A DNA stretch of 64,000 nucleotides from assembly GCF_017306545.1 (NCBI RefSeq), contig NZ_JAFKID010000006.1, positions 62,001 through 126,000 of the forward strand, written 5' to 3'. Below the pieces are notes generated by a model. It saw nothing but the letters and a program-made list of their open reading frames with translations. It was not told the origin of the DNA and searched no databases. Shown here piece after piece: positions 8,921 to 17,279 of the stretch (its first letter is position 1; each line of letters begins with the position of its first letter). Source of the DNA: Mesorhizobium sp. (GTDB taxonomy: Bacteria; Pseudomonadota; Alphaproteobacteria; Rhizobiales; Rhizobiaceae). Made by a program: the position numbers and the translations under genes.

Positions 8921-9547
8921 ATGTACAAACTCTATACCCGTCCGGGCTCCGGCGGCTTCGTGGTCGAGGCGGCGCTGAAAATCGCCGGCGTGCCGTTCGA
9001 CCTGATCGACGTGAAAAAGACGCCTGATCCGGCGCCTGAGTTTCTTGCCGTCAGCCCGATGAACCAGGTGCCGGTTCTGGTCCTGCCCGATGGCCATGCC
9101 GTTGCCGAATCGGCGGCCATCTGCACCCTGCTGGCCGAACTGCATCCCGGTGCCGGCCTCGGTCCCGTCGCCGGCCAGGCGGGCCGCGCCGACTTCCTGC
9201 GCTGGCTGGCTTTCATGACCTCGACGCTCTATCCGGCCGACCTGCGCTATTATTATGCCCATCGCTACACCGCCGACGCCGATGGCATAGTCGCGGTCAA
9301 GCAGGCGGCAGTCACGGAAATGGATCGCGAGATCGGCATTCTGGATCGCGCGCTGGGGGCGCGCGGATGGCTTGCCGGCGACGCCCGTTCCATCGCCGAC
9401 GTCTATATGCTGATGCTGGTCTGCTGGCATCCGGACGTGCAAAAAGCGCGCACCGCCTGGCCCAATGTCGAGCGTGTTTCAGCTGTCCTGCGGGCCGATC
9501 CGCTGCTGGCCGAACTCAACCTCCGGCACGAGATGTGGGCGGATTGA
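8921..9547 (+). CDS. Glutathione S-transferase family protein
   Basis: A 208-aa cytosolic protein with a thioredoxin-like N-terminal domain (MYKLYTRPGSGGFVVEAALK, then NQVPVLVLPDGHAVAESAAI, the cis-Pro and ES glutathione-binding signature) and an all-helical C-terminal domain from about residue 85 (FLRWLAFMTSTLYPADLRYY). The start at 8921 follows a strong GAGG site 6-10 bases upstream. The serine in PGSGG is the probable catalytic position. Substrate is unknown. It is convergent with the sigma-factor gene. Confidence 0.88.
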   Translation: MYKLYTRPGSGGFVVEAALKIAGVPFDLIDVKKTPDPAPEFLAVSPMNQVPVLVLPDGHAVAESAAICTLLAELHPGAGLGPVAGQAGRADFLRWLAFMTSTLYPADLRYYYAHRYTADADGIVAVKQAAVTEMDREIGILDRALGARGWLAGDARSIADVYMLMLVCWHPDVQKARTAWPNVERVSAVLRADPLLAELNLRHEMWAD

Positions 9548-9570
9548 GAGGAACTGCCGCTCCGCCGGCA

Positions 9571-10821
9571 CTACACGCCTCCTTCGTCCAGCGCTTCGCG
9601 CTCGGCTTGCAGGAAGCGGCGCACGGCCTCGTCGCGCTCCAGCCCGATGGCGCGGTCGTAGGCGGCGGTCGCCTGCGCGCGGTCGCCAAGCTGTGCCGCG
9701 AGGTCGGCGCGCGCCGCCCAGAACGGCTGGTAGTCGGCCAGCCGCGCGTCGCCGATTGCCTCCAGCGCATCGAGGCCGGCGCGCGGCCCGTCGAGCCGGG
9801 CGATCGCAACCGCGCGGTTGATCGCGGCCACCGGCGAACCGGTCAGCGAAAGCAGCACCTCGTAGAGTGTGGCGAGCGCCGGCCAGTCTGTTCCGCCCGT
9901 CGTGCGCCGCGCGCAATGCACGGCCTGGATGGCCGCCTCCAGCCTGTAGCGGCCGAGCCCTTCCATTGCCGAGGCGACGACCAGCAGCCGTTCGGCCTCG
10001 TCGATCATCGCATTGTCCCACAGGGCGGTGTCCTGTGCCGCCAGCGGCATATAACGGCCGTCATCGGTCCGCCGCGCCGCCCGGCGTGCTTCCGCAAACA
10101 GCATCAGCGACAGCAGGCCGAGCGCTTCCGGCTCGTTGGGCAGCAGCGAAGCCGTCAGCCGGCCGAGCCACAGGCCCTCGGAGGCGAGGTTGCGGCGCCG
10201 CGTCTCGGTGCCGGCGGCGTCCAGCCAGCCTTCGGCGAAGGCGGCGTAGATCGCCCCCAGCACGGCGTCGAGCCGTTCGGCCAGTTCCGGCCGCTCGGGG
10301 ATGCGGAACGGGATGCCCGCCTGCTTGATGCGCGCCTTGGCCCGCACCAGCCGCTGCGCCATCGTCGCCGGCGCGACAAGGAAGGCCGAAGCGATTGCCG
10401 CCGCGTCGAAGCCGAGCACGGTTTGCAGCATCAGCGGCGCCCGCATCGCCGGGTCGATGGCCGGATGGGCGCAGGCGAACATCAGCCTCAGCCGCTCGTC
10501 GGGAATGTCATGCTCGGCCATGCCGGCCTCCAGTTCCTCCGCCATCAATGCCAGATGGTCCCGGCCGGCCTCGCGGGTGCGCCGCCGGCGGACGGCATCG
10601 ATGCCGCGCCGCCGTGCCACGGCAAGCAGCCAGGCTTCCGGTCTGTCCGGCACGCCGTCGTGCGGCCAGCGCTCGAGTGCCGCGGCAAAGGCGTCCGCCA
10701 GCGCGTCCTCCGCACCGGCGACGTCGCGTGTGCGCGCGGCGAGGAAGGCGACCAGCTTGCCGTAGCTTTGCCGGGCGGCGGCTTCTGCTGCCGCCCGCGC
10801 GCCGGGGGCCTGGGCGGTCAT
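9571..10821 (-). CDS. ECF-type RNA polymerase sigma factor, ECF42-like, with C-terminal extension
   Basis: A 416-aa protein. Sigma region 2 lies at about residues 15-85 (YGKLVAFLAARTRDVAGAED, PEAWLLAVARRRGIDAVRR) and region 4 at about 125-175 (MLQTVLGFDAAAIASAFLV, TMAQRLVRAKARIKQAG). A 240-residue C-terminal helical domain with TPR-like character follows (AIYAAFAEGWLDAAG, LGLLSLMLFAEARRAAR). That architecture matches the ECF42 group, in which the C-terminal domain is thought to control activity instead of an anti-sigma factor. The DGPF/YCII gene ends 11 nt upstream of its ATG, the diagnostic ECF42 context. The frame stays open to 11391, but the ATG at 10821 is the only sensible start. Confidence 0.92.
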   Translation of the reverse strand: MTAQAPGARAAAEAAARQSYGKLVAFLAARTRDVAGAEDALADAFAAALERWPHDGVPDRPEAWLLAVARRRGIDAVRRRRTREAGRDHLALMAEELEAGMAEHDIPDERLRLMFACAHPAIDPAMRAPLMLQTVLGFDAAAIASAFLVAPATMAQRLVRAKARIKQAGIPFRIPERPELAERLDAVLGAIYAAFAEGWLDAAGTETRRRNLASEGLWLGRLTASLLPNEPEALGLLSLMLFAEARRAARRTDDGRYMPLAAQDTALWDNAMIDEAERLLVVASAMEGLGRYRLEAAIQAVHCARRTTGGTDWPALATLYEVLLSLTGSPVAAINRAVAIARLDGPRAGLDALEAIGDARLADYQPFWAARADLAAQLGDRAQATAAYDRAIGLERDEAVRRFLQAEREALDEGGV

Positions 10822-10832
10822 GGCGGGCGGGC

Positions 10833-11195
10833 TTAGCCGGCCTTCCAGATCGGCCGCACCTCGACCGCCCTGTTCTGCGCGGCGGGGCAGCGGGCGGCCC
10901 ACTGGATGGCGGCGTCGAGGTCCGCCGCCTCGATGATGTAGTAGCCGCCGAGCTGCTCCTTGGTGTCGGCGAACGGGCCGTCGAGCACTTCGGTCTTGTC
11001 GCCGCGCATGCTGACCAGCGTCGTCGACGCCGAGGGCGCCAGCCGGTCGCCGGCCACCCAGACGCCCGCCTTCTTCAGCGCCTCGTTGTAGGCCAGGTAG
11101 GGTTGGGCCATTTCGTAGGCTTTGTCCGGTGTCGCGGCCGGCGCCATGGCGGCCATGGCCGCTTCGTCGACATGAATGAGAAGCATGTATTGCAT
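10833..11195 (-). CDS. YCII-related DGPF domain protein, ECF42 partner
   Basis: A 120-aa dimeric alpha-beta ferredoxin-fold protein of the YCII family. The DGPF signature is exact: EVLDGPFADTKEQLGGYYII at about residues 70-89. It starts MQYMLLIHVDE, with AGGAAGG just upstream on the minus strand. DGPF proteins are routinely encoded beside ECF42 sigma factors and belong to their regulons in studied cases; their biochemical role is unsettled. The pair here is probably one autoregulated operon. Confidence 0.93.
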   Translation of the reverse strand: MQYMLLIHVDEAAMAAMAPAATPDKAYEMAQPYLAYNEALKKAGVWVAGDRLAPSASTTLVSMRGDKTEVLDGPFADTKEQLGGYYIIEAADLDAAIQWAARCPAAQNRAVEVRPIWKAG

Positions 11196-11458
11196 GGTAG
11201 GGGGTCCTTCCTTCTGCGACCGCTTCGGCGCGGACACACGAATGTCGCGCGGCATCGGACGATTTCGACAGCGGCCGAAATTTCGTGCGAATTTTTTGCC
11301 CGTCGCAGGCGGGCCGCGCAAGCACGCCCGGCGTGCGCCTCTCAATCCTTCGTTGAAAGCCGGCAATTGCGGGTTGGCAATTCGAGTTCACCGACTAAAG
11401 TACCGCCTCCGGGCCGGGGAGGGTGGCCCGGTCGAAGCAACCAGGGAGGAACGAACAC

Positions 11459-12412
11459 ATGATCGGTGTCCGCAAGATCGTTGCGACAGGCGCGCTGGCG
11501 CTGGCCTTCGGCCTCGGCTCGATGGCCGCAGGCGCAAGCGAATTCATCAACGTGCTGACCGGCGGCACATCAGGCGTCTACTATCCGCTGGGCGCGGCGC
11601 TGGCCAAGATCTACGGCGAGAAGATCGAGGGTGCCCGCACGCAGGTGCAGGCCACCAAGGCTTCGGTCGAGAACCTCAACCTTTTGCAGCAGGGCAAGGG
11701 CGAGATCGCGTTTGCGCTCGGCGATTCGGTGCAGGCCGCCTGGGCCGGCAACGAGGAGGCCGGCTTCAAGAAGAAACTGGACAAGCTGCGCGCCATTGCC
11801 GCCATCTATCCCAACTACATCCAGATCGTCGCGTCCAAGGACAGCGGCATCACCGATCTCGCCAGCCTGAAGGGCAAGCGCGTCTCGGTCGGCGCGCCGA
11901 AGTCGGGCACCGAACTCAACGCCCGCGCCATCCTTGAAGCCGCCGGCATGAGCTACAAGGATCTCGCCAAGGTCGAGTATCTCGACTTCGGCGAATCGGT
12001 CGAACTCATCAAGAACCGCCAGCTCGACGCCACGCTGCAATCGGCCGGCCTCGGCGTCGCCTCGATCAAGGATCTCGCCACCTCTCTGCCGGTGACGGTG
12101 GTGGCCGTGCCTGCCGCCATTCCGGAAAAGATGGGCGCGCCCTTCCTTGCCGCCACCATTCCGGCCGGCACCTACGAAGGCCAGACGGCGGACGTGCCGA
12201 CGGTCGCCATCACCAACATCCTGGTGACGCGTTCCGACGTCTCGGACGAAGAAGCCTACCAGATGACCAAGCAGCTCTTCGAGAACCTCGATACCTTGAA
12301 GGCCGCGCACAAGGCGGCTTCCGCCATCAAGCCGGAGAACGGGCCGAAGGGCCTGCCCATCCCGCTGCATCCCGGCGCCGAGAAATACTACAAGGAAAAG
12401 GGCCTGCTGTAG
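11459..12412 (+). CDS. TAXI-family TRAP transporter solute-binding protein
   Basis: A 317-aa periplasmic receptor. Residues 1-25 are a Sec signal peptide (GALALAFGLGSMAAGAS). The family hallmark GGTSGVYYPLG follows at about residues 33-43, with KRVSVGAPKSGTELNARAIL near 140. The ATG at 11459 has AGGGAGGA 10-17 bases before it. TAXI receptors deliver ligands such as dicarboxylates or glutamate to a fused TRAP permease, which here is the next gene. Substrate is not decidable from sequence. Confidence 0.93.
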   Translation: MIGVRKIVATGALALAFGLGSMAAGASEFINVLTGGTSGVYYPLGAALAKIYGEKIEGARTQVQATKASVENLNLLQQGKGEIAFALGDSVQAAWAGNEEAGFKKKLDKLRAIAAIYPNYIQIVASKDSGITDLASLKGKRVSVGAPKSGTELNARAILEAAGMSYKDLAKVEYLDFGESVELIKNRQLDATLQSAGLGVASIKDLATSLPVTVVAVPAAIPEKMGAPFLAATIPAGTYEGQTADVPTVAITNILVTRSDVSDEEAYQMTKQLFENLDTLKAAHKAASAIKPENGPKGLPIPLHPGAEKYYKEKGLL

Positions 12413-12420
12413 GGAAGCTG

Positions 12421-12549
12421 CTTCTCTCTCCTCGTTTTGCGGGGAGAGATGTCCGGCAGGACAGTGAGAGGCGGCGCTGACCTTCAAAGGCTCGCGCCGC
12501 CCCTCATCCGGCCCTTCGGGCCACCTTCTCCCCGTTAACGGGGAGAAGG
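12421..12549. repeat. Family A intergenic palindrome (inside the TAXI-TRAP operon)
   Basis: Two hairpins, CTCCTC-GTTTTGC-GGGGAG (12427-12446) and CTTCTCCCC-GTTAAC-GGGGAGAAG (12525-12548), flank a CGCCGCCCCTCATCCGG / GTGAGAGGCGGCGC pair of arms. It lies between the receptor and permease genes of one operon, so it may tune their relative expression by stabilising the upstream mRNA. Confidence 0.85.
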
Positions 12550-12581
12550 AAGAGCGCCATCGAATCCCCCTGTGAGGACCC

Positions 12582-14720
12582 ATGCGCGAATCCGCCACGC
12601 AGCCGCAAACCGCCGCGCCGCCGGAAGCCCCGGTCGTATCGATCCATGATCCGCTGGCGGAAACGTTCCCGCCGACGCTGGAAGGCCGCGTCCTGTTCTG
12701 GATCGCCGTCGCCTTCTCCGTCTTCCAGTTGGCCACCGCCGCCAGCCTGCTCAGCCTGCCGAGCCAGCAGGTCCGCGACATCCACCTCGGCTTCCTGCTT
12801 CTGCTGGTCTTTCCGCTGCTGGCCGCGCTGCGCGGCGCCGGCAGGCCGTGGCGTGCCTGCGCCTGGGGCCTCGGCATCCTCGGCATGGCGGTGGCGCTCT
12901 ACCAGTTCACGCAATACGAGGCGCTGATCCTGCGTGCCGGCGAGCCGTTGCCGATCGACACGCTGGTCGGCGTCGTCTCGCTCGTCGTCCTGTTCGCCGC
13001 CGCCTATTACCTGATGGGCCCGGCGCTGCCGATCATCTGCGGCATCTTCCTGCTCTACTGCCTGTTCGGCGAATATCTGCCGGCGCCTTTCGACACGCGC
13101 GGCTACGACTTCTCCCAGGTCATCGACCATATGGCCTTCGGCACCGAGGGTATCTACGGCACGCCGATCTACGTTTCGGCCACCTACATCTTCCTGTTCA
13201 TCCTGTTCGGCTCCTTCCTGGAGCGCGCCGGCATGATCCGCTTGTTCACCGACGTCTCCATGGGCCTCGTCGGCCATATGCGCGGCGGGCCGGCCAAGGT
13301 GGCGGTCATCTCGTCGGGCTTCATGGGCATGATCTCCGGCTCGGGCGTCGCCAACGTCGTCACCGTCGGCCAGTTCACCATCCCGCTGATGAAGCGCTTC
13401 GGCTACCGCGCCGCCTTCGCCGGCGGCGTCGAGGCGACCTCCTCGATGGGCGGCCAGATCATGCCGCCGGTGATGGGCGCCGTCGCCTTCATCATGGCCG
13501 AGACGCTGGGCATCGAATATCGCGAGGTGGTCAAGGCCGCCGTCATTCCGGCGATCCTCTACTTCGCCTCCGCCTTCTGGATGGTGCATCTGGAAGCGGG
13601 CCGCGCCGGCCTCGTCGGCCTGCCGCGGGCGCAATTGCCCTCGGCGGCGCGCGCGCTGGCCGAGCGCTGGTATCTGCTGCTGCCGCTGGCGGCGCTGGTC
13701 TACCTGCTGTTTTCCGGCTACACGCCGCTTTACGCCGGCACCATCGGCTTCGCCATGACGGGCCTGCTGATCCTCGGCGGCTCGGTGGCGCTCGGCCTGC
13801 CCAACATGGCGCTGAGGGCGATCTTCTGGATCTTCCTCGGGCTGATCGCCGCCTCGTTCTTCAAGCTGGGCATCTGGGTCGTGCTCGCCGCCGCCGCCGT
13901 CCTGGTCGCCGTTAATCTCGTCGTAACGGGCGGCAAGGCGACGCTCGCCGCCTGCCGCGACTCGCTGGCAGAGGGAGCCAAGACGGCGCTGCCCGTCGGC
14001 ATCGCCTGTGCTATCGTCGGCATCATCGTCGGCACCATGACGCTCACCGGCGTCGCCAACACCTTCGGCGACTACATCGTCTCGATCGGCAAATCGAGCC
14101 TGATCCTGTCGCTGGTCCTGACCATGATCACCTGCCTGATCCTCGGCATGGGCATCCCGACGATCCCCAACTACATCATCACCTCGACCATCGCCGGGCC
14201 GGCGCTGCTGGCGCTGGGCATTCCGCTGCTGGTCAGCCACATGTTCGTCTTCTATTTCGGCATCATGGCCGACCTCACCCCGCCGGTCGCGCTGGCCTGC
14301 TTCGCGGCGGCGCCGATCGCCAGGGAAAGCGGGCTGAAGATCGCCATCGAGGCGATCAAGGTGGCGGCGGCGGGCTTCGTCATCCCCTATATGGCGGTCT
14401 ACACGCCGACCCTGATGCTGCAATCGGGCGGGCCGCTGGAAGCGTCGATCGGCTTCTATCCCGCCGTCGTCTACATCGTCTTCAAGACGTCGCTCGCCAT
14501 CGTGCTGTGGGGAACGGCGGTCGTCGGCTTCCTGCGCACGCACCTCACCTGGTGGGAGCGGCTGCTGGCGACGGCGGCGGCCTTCTCGCTGATCGCCGCG
14601 ATCCCGATTTCCGACCAGATCGGCTTCGTGCTGGCCGTCGTCTTCTTCGGCCTGCACTGGCGCCGCACGCGCGGGGCGCCGGCGCCGGGCGCGGCCGCGC
14701 CGGACGGCACCGCGCGATGA
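12582..14720 (+). CDS. TAXI-type TRAP transporter fused permease (DctQM-like)
   Basis: A 712-aa inner-membrane protein with many helices, combining small (Q) and large (M) TRAP subunits as is usual for TAXI systems. Diagnostic segments of the M part include GGPAKVAVISSGFMGMISGS followed by GVANVVTVGQFTIPLMKR, then GGVEATSSMGGQIMPPVMGA, and LILGMGIPTIPNYIITSTIA near residue 525. The N-terminal quarter has four or five helices of the Q-like part. Transport is driven by an ion gradient. It follows the receptor gene on the same strand and overlaps the DUF1850 gene by 4 nt (ATGA). Confidence 0.95.
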   Translation: MRESATQPQTAAPPEAPVVSIHDPLAETFPPTLEGRVLFWIAVAFSVFQLATAASLLSLPSQQVRDIHLGFLLLLVFPLLAALRGAGRPWRACAWGLGILGMAVALYQFTQYEALILRAGEPLPIDTLVGVVSLVVLFAAAYYLMGPALPIICGIFLLYCLFGEYLPAPFDTRGYDFSQVIDHMAFGTEGIYGTPIYVSATYIFLFILFGSFLERAGMIRLFTDVSMGLVGHMRGGPAKVAVISSGFMGMISGSGVANVVTVGQFTIPLMKRFGYRAAFAGGVEATSSMGGQIMPPVMGAVAFIMAETLGIEYREVVKAAVIPAILYFASAFWMVHLEAGRAGLVGLPRAQLPSAARALAERWYLLLPLAALVYLLFSGYTPLYAGTIGFAMTGLLILGGSVALGLPNMALRAIFWIFLGLIAASFFKLGIWVVLAAAAVLVAVNLVVTGGKATLAACRDSLAEGAKTALPVGIACAIVGIIVGTMTLTGVANTFGDYIVSIGKSSLILSLVLTMITCLILGMGIPTIPNYIITSTIAGPALLALGIPLLVSHMFVFYFGIMADLTPPVALACFAAAPIARESGLKIAIEAIKVAAAGFVIPYMAVYTPTLMLQSGGPLEASIGFYPAVVYIVFKTSLAIVLWGTAVVGFLRTHLTWWERLLATAAAFSLIAAIPISDQIGFVLAVVFFGLHWRRTRGAPAPGAAAPDGTAR

Positions 14721-15085
14721 GCATCTGCCTGCTGGCCGGCGGCAAGGTGACGGTCTTCGCCGCCGCCGCCTTCACCCTCTCCTGGACGCATTCGGTGGAA
14801 AAGACCCGCTGGGAGGAACACTGGCAGGTGACGCCGGCCGGGCTCCAGGTGGTCGAGGCGCGCGTGCGCGGCTCGGGCGCCGGCATGGACCCGCCCGAGG
14901 GCTCGGTGTTCAGGGATGGCTGGTGGATCTACCGGCCCGGCGTCGGGCCGCAGGAGAAACTGGTGCTGGCCGCCTCAGGGGCGACGGGCGAGGGCTGGAC
15001 GTTCTGCGCGCAAGGTCGTTGCACGATGGTCGGCGCCGGGCCGGCAGATCCGGCTGTCGTGACGGCTTGTCAGGGTCATGGCTGA
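14717..15085 (+). CDS. DUF1850 protein associated with TAXI TRAP transporters
   Basis: A 122-aa protein with an N-terminal hydrophobic segment (LAGGKVTVFAAAAFTLSWTH), then SWTHSVEKTRWEEHWQV, typical of DUF1850, and a C-terminal strand pair. DUF1850 genes are commonly linked to TAXI-TRAP permeases, as here, where the ATG overlaps the permease stop (ATGA). Two cysteines near the end (FCAQGRC) may pair if the domain is exported. A role as accessory subunit is inferred from linkage only. Confidence 0.85.
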   Translation: MSICLLAGGKVTVFAAAAFTLSWTHSVEKTRWEEHWQVTPAGLQVVEARVRGSGAGMDPPEGSVFRDGWWIYRPGVGPQEKLVLAASGATGEGWTFCAQGRCTMVGAGPADPAVVTACQGHG

Positions 15086-15090
15086 CGGCC

Positions 15091-15237
15091 TCAGCGGGCG
15101 CCGAAACCAAGCGCGTGGCTGCGGCGGGCGCAGGCCGGGCCGGGGCCACGCATGTAATAGCGCTCCGGTCGGTAGGTCGGCGCGATGAATTCGCGGATGG
15201 CGGCCACATAGCCGGCGATGTGAGTCAAAATACGCAT
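15091..15237 (-). CDS. Small ORF, 48 aa, hypothetical
   Basis: A short frame read on the minus strand starting MRILTHIAGYVAAIREFIAP and ending HALGFGAR. It has GC-rich third positions like neighbouring genes, an amphipathic N-terminal helix and a basic Arg/Gly/Pro-rich tail with one Cys. It is convergent with the DUF1850 gene, whose stop is 5 nt away. The upstream region carries only a weak ribosome-binding site. It resembles the many short basic conserved proteins of rhizobia, but I cannot name a family. Confidence 0.4.
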   Translation of the reverse strand: MRILTHIAGYVAAIREFIAPTYRPERYYMRGPGPACARRSHALGFGAR

Positions 15238-15569
15238 CTCGATACAAGTCCCGGTCCCGATTTTCGGAGTCCCTTCCGAATTGCGATCACCCTATCGCGA
15301 AGTGGTGAATCCCTCATGAAGACAAAATTAATTTTGGTCCGGAAATCAGTCACTTCGTGGCCGGATTGCGGCTAACTGGCGGTCTTTCCGTGCCCGCCGT
15401 CGGCTTTCGTTCCGGTGTGCTTTTTGCATCACATCGGTTTCATGCGTGTGGCGCCGCGCGGCAGCATCGTAACCGGCCGATCCGTCCGGCGCGAGGTCGG
15501 AAGGCAGGGCGGAACTGACGGAGCCTGCGTTCGCCGCCGGCCGGCTGTCGCGAAAGGGCAAGCTGCATT
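15238..15569. other. Gene-free gap upstream of the LigD polymerase gene
   Basis: 332 bases in which I see no credible gene on either strand. The first half is relatively AT-rich (around ATTAATTTTGG at 15328) and may hold the promoters of the flanking divergent genes. The frame of the downstream polymerase gene is closed by a TGA at 15516, so an intact upstream ligase domain is not present here. Confidence 0.6.
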
Positions 15570-16481
15570 ATGCTGGCCGTTTCGACCGCCAGGGCTGTAA
15601 CTCCGAGAGGGAAGAGGGCGTCCGCTGTGGAGACAGGGATAAGGCTGACCCACCCCGACAAGCTGCTGTGGCCGGACGAAAAAGTGTCGAAGCAGGCCTT
15701 GCTGGAGCACTACGAACTGGTCTGGCCGCGCATGGAAAAATTCGTCGTCGGCCGGCCACTGGCGCTGGTGCGCGCGCCGGACGGCGTCGGCGGCCCGCGC
15801 TTCTTCCAGAAGCACGCCTCGGCCGGCATGAGCGACAAAATCTTCAAGTCGAGGGACCCGCAGGACAACGAGGAAATCCTGTTCGTGAAGGACTTCGACG
15901 GCATCGCGGCACTCGTGCAGATGGGCGTGGTGGAAATCCACCTGTGGGGCTGCACGATGGACAGGATCGATACGCCAGACCAGGTCGTCTTCGACCTCGA
16001 TCCCGACGAGGGCGTGGCGGTGGAGACGGTGCGGCAGGCGGCGCTCGACATCCGCGACAAGCTCAAGGAACTGTCGCTGCCGGTCTTCGTCAAGACGTCG
16101 GGCGGCAAGGGCTATCACGTCATGGTGCCCCTGAAGCCTGAGGCGAAGTGGGAGGCGGTCAAAGAATTCGCCCACGATTTTGCCCGCGCCATGGAGCAGG
16201 CCGAGCCGGACCGCTATACGGCCACGCTATCGAAGAAGGCGCGCACGGGAAAGATCTTCATCGACTATCTGCGCAACGGCCGCGGCTCGACCACGGTGGC
16301 GCCTTATTCCTCGCGCGCCAAGAAGGGCGCGACCGTCTCCATGCCGGTGACGTGGAAGGAAATCGGGGACGGCGTGGCCCCCAACGCCTTTCCCATCGGC
16401 AACGGGATGACGCTGAAACGGCTCGCCGGCGACGATCCCTGGAAGGATTTCTTCGACAGGGCGAAGGTGCTGAAGCTGTAG
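15570..16481 (+). CDS. Stand-alone LigD-type primase-polymerase domain (NHEJ polymerase)
   Basis: A 303-aa protein of the archaeo-eukaryotic primase superfamily, corresponding to the polymerase module of LigD, which adds nucleotides at broken DNA ends. The LTHPDKLLWP entry motif lies at 26-35, VEIHLWG at 121-127, the metal-binding FDLDPDEG at 141-148 and TSGGKGYHV near 175. No ligase or phosphoesterase domain is attached and no ku or ligase gene is in the window. The ATG at 15570 is used; a GTG at 15627 (VETGIRL) preceded by GAGAGGGAAGAGGG is an equally plausible start. A hairpin follows directly after the stop. Confidence 0.9.
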   Translation: MLAVSTARAVTPRGKRASAVETGIRLTHPDKLLWPDEKVSKQALLEHYELVWPRMEKFVVGRPLALVRAPDGVGGPRFFQKHASAGMSDKIFKSRDPQDNEEILFVKDFDGIAALVQMGVVEIHLWGCTMDRIDTPDQVVFDLDPDEGVAVETVRQAALDIRDKLKELSLPVFVKTSGGKGYHVMVPLKPEAKWEAVKEFAHDFARAMEQAEPDRYTATLSKKARTGKIFIDYLRNGRGSTTVAPYSSRAKKGATVSMPVTWKEIGDGVAPNAFPIGNGMTLKRLAGDDPWKDFFDRAKVLKL

Positions 16482-16482
16482 C

Positions 16483-16512
16483 TTTCCTCTCCCCGTGAAC
16501 GGGGAGAAGGAA
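16483..16512. terminator. Family A hairpin between convergent genes, likely bidirectional terminator
   Basis: TTCCTCTCCCC-GTGAAC-GGGGAGAAGGAA begins 2 bases after the polymerase-gene stop and ends just before the stop of the convergent regulator. It is a single compact family A unit. Its position suggests it stops transcription, or protects 3' ends, for both genes. There is no U-tract. Confidence 0.6.
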
Positions 16513-16517
16513 GAAGA

Positions 16518-17210
16518 TTACCTCAAAAACACCCGCTCGAACTCCATCTTCCCTCTCGGCGAGAACGTCACCACGCGGCTGTCCTTCTCGCGCCGCGCCC
16601 ATTTTTCGGAGAGGATCTTGTCGAGGATCGCCGCGCCCAGCGTGCCGGCGAGGTGCGAACGCCGCACGCTCCAGTCCAGGCAGTCGCGGCACACCGGCCG
16701 ACGCGATTTCCCCGACGCCTCGACGTCGATGCCGATGGCGGCGAAATGCGTGGCGCCGTGCTTGCCGAGCTTGATGTCCTTGCCGTCGCGCACGAGGATT
16801 TTCCCGTCCAGCAGCGCCTCCAGCATTTTCACCGCGTGCTCGCCGGCGAGATGGTCGTAGCAGACGCGCGCCTCGCGCATTTTCGGCTCGCGCGGGCCGG
16901 GGCGCACGCGCTTCGGCCCGACGCCGGCCGCAACGCCCATGATCGCCTCCAGCATCCCCGCCACCTGCGGGCTTGAAAGGCCGTAGTAGCGGTGGCGGCC
17001 CTCGCTTGCGACCGTCAGCAATCCGCCCTCCATCAGCTTGGCGAGGTGCGAGCTTGCCGTCGGCAGCGTCACGCCGGCCTCCAGCGCCAGTTCGCTGGCC
17101 GTCAGCGCCGCGCCCGCCATCAGCGCGGTGAGCATATTGGCGCGGGCCGGATCGCCGACCAGGCTGGCGATGCGGGCAATGTCGGGTCCGTCCTTCAATG
17201 TGTCATTCAT
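16518..17210 (-). CDS. Extended ArsR-type winged-helix regulator
   Basis: A 230-aa regulator. Residues 10-80 form a winged helix (IASLVGDPARANMLTALMAG, LTASELALEAGVTLPTASSH, then HLAKLMEGGLLTV and the wing GRHRYYGLSS). The C-terminal half is longer than in classical ArsR proteins and contains ARVCYDHLAGEHAV and RRPVCRDCLDW, whose Cys and His could bind metal. It is divergent from the DUF1127/NIPSNAP/monooxygenase genes, with 69 bp between starts, so it probably controls them. The effector is unknown. Confidence 0.88.
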   Translation of the reverse strand: MNDTLKDGPDIARIASLVGDPARANMLTALMAGAALTASELALEAGVTLPTASSHLAKLMEGGLLTVASEGRHRYYGLSSPQVAGMLEAIMGVAAGVGPKRVRPGPREPKMREARVCYDHLAGEHAVKMLEALLDGKILVRDGKDIKLGKHGATHFAAIGIDVEASGKSRRPVCRDCLDWSVRRSHLAGTLGAAILDKILSEKWARREKDSRVVTFSPRGKMEFERVFLR

Positions 17211-17212
17211 AG

Positions 17213-17228
17213 TTCGATCCTTGTCGAA
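17213..17228. promoter_or_regulatory. Candidate operator of the ArsR-type regulator
   Basis: A short dyad TTCGA-TCCTTG-TCGAA just upstream of the regulator start, in the 69-bp divergent region. Its place fits a shared operator controlling both directions. The arms are only 5 bp, so chance is a real possibility. Confidence 0.35.
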
Positions 17229-17279
17229 GCATCTTTGCAGAGTATCGCCTATTGTCGCTCCAGATCAAGGAGAACGACG

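Noticed and set aside
9571-11391. A 606-codon frame that would fuse about 190 residues to the sigma factor.
   Set aside because: The extra part runs over the DGPF gene in another frame and has no domain; the ATG at 10821 gives a normal ECF42 protein.
12504-14657. A 717-codon open frame antisense to the TRAP permease, and similar long antisense frames (for example 4446-6173, 44820-46820, 49351-50796).
   Set aside because: They are mirror frames of GC-rich genes, with Arg/Gly/Asp/Ala-rich low-complexity translations, no ribosome-binding sites and no family resemblance.
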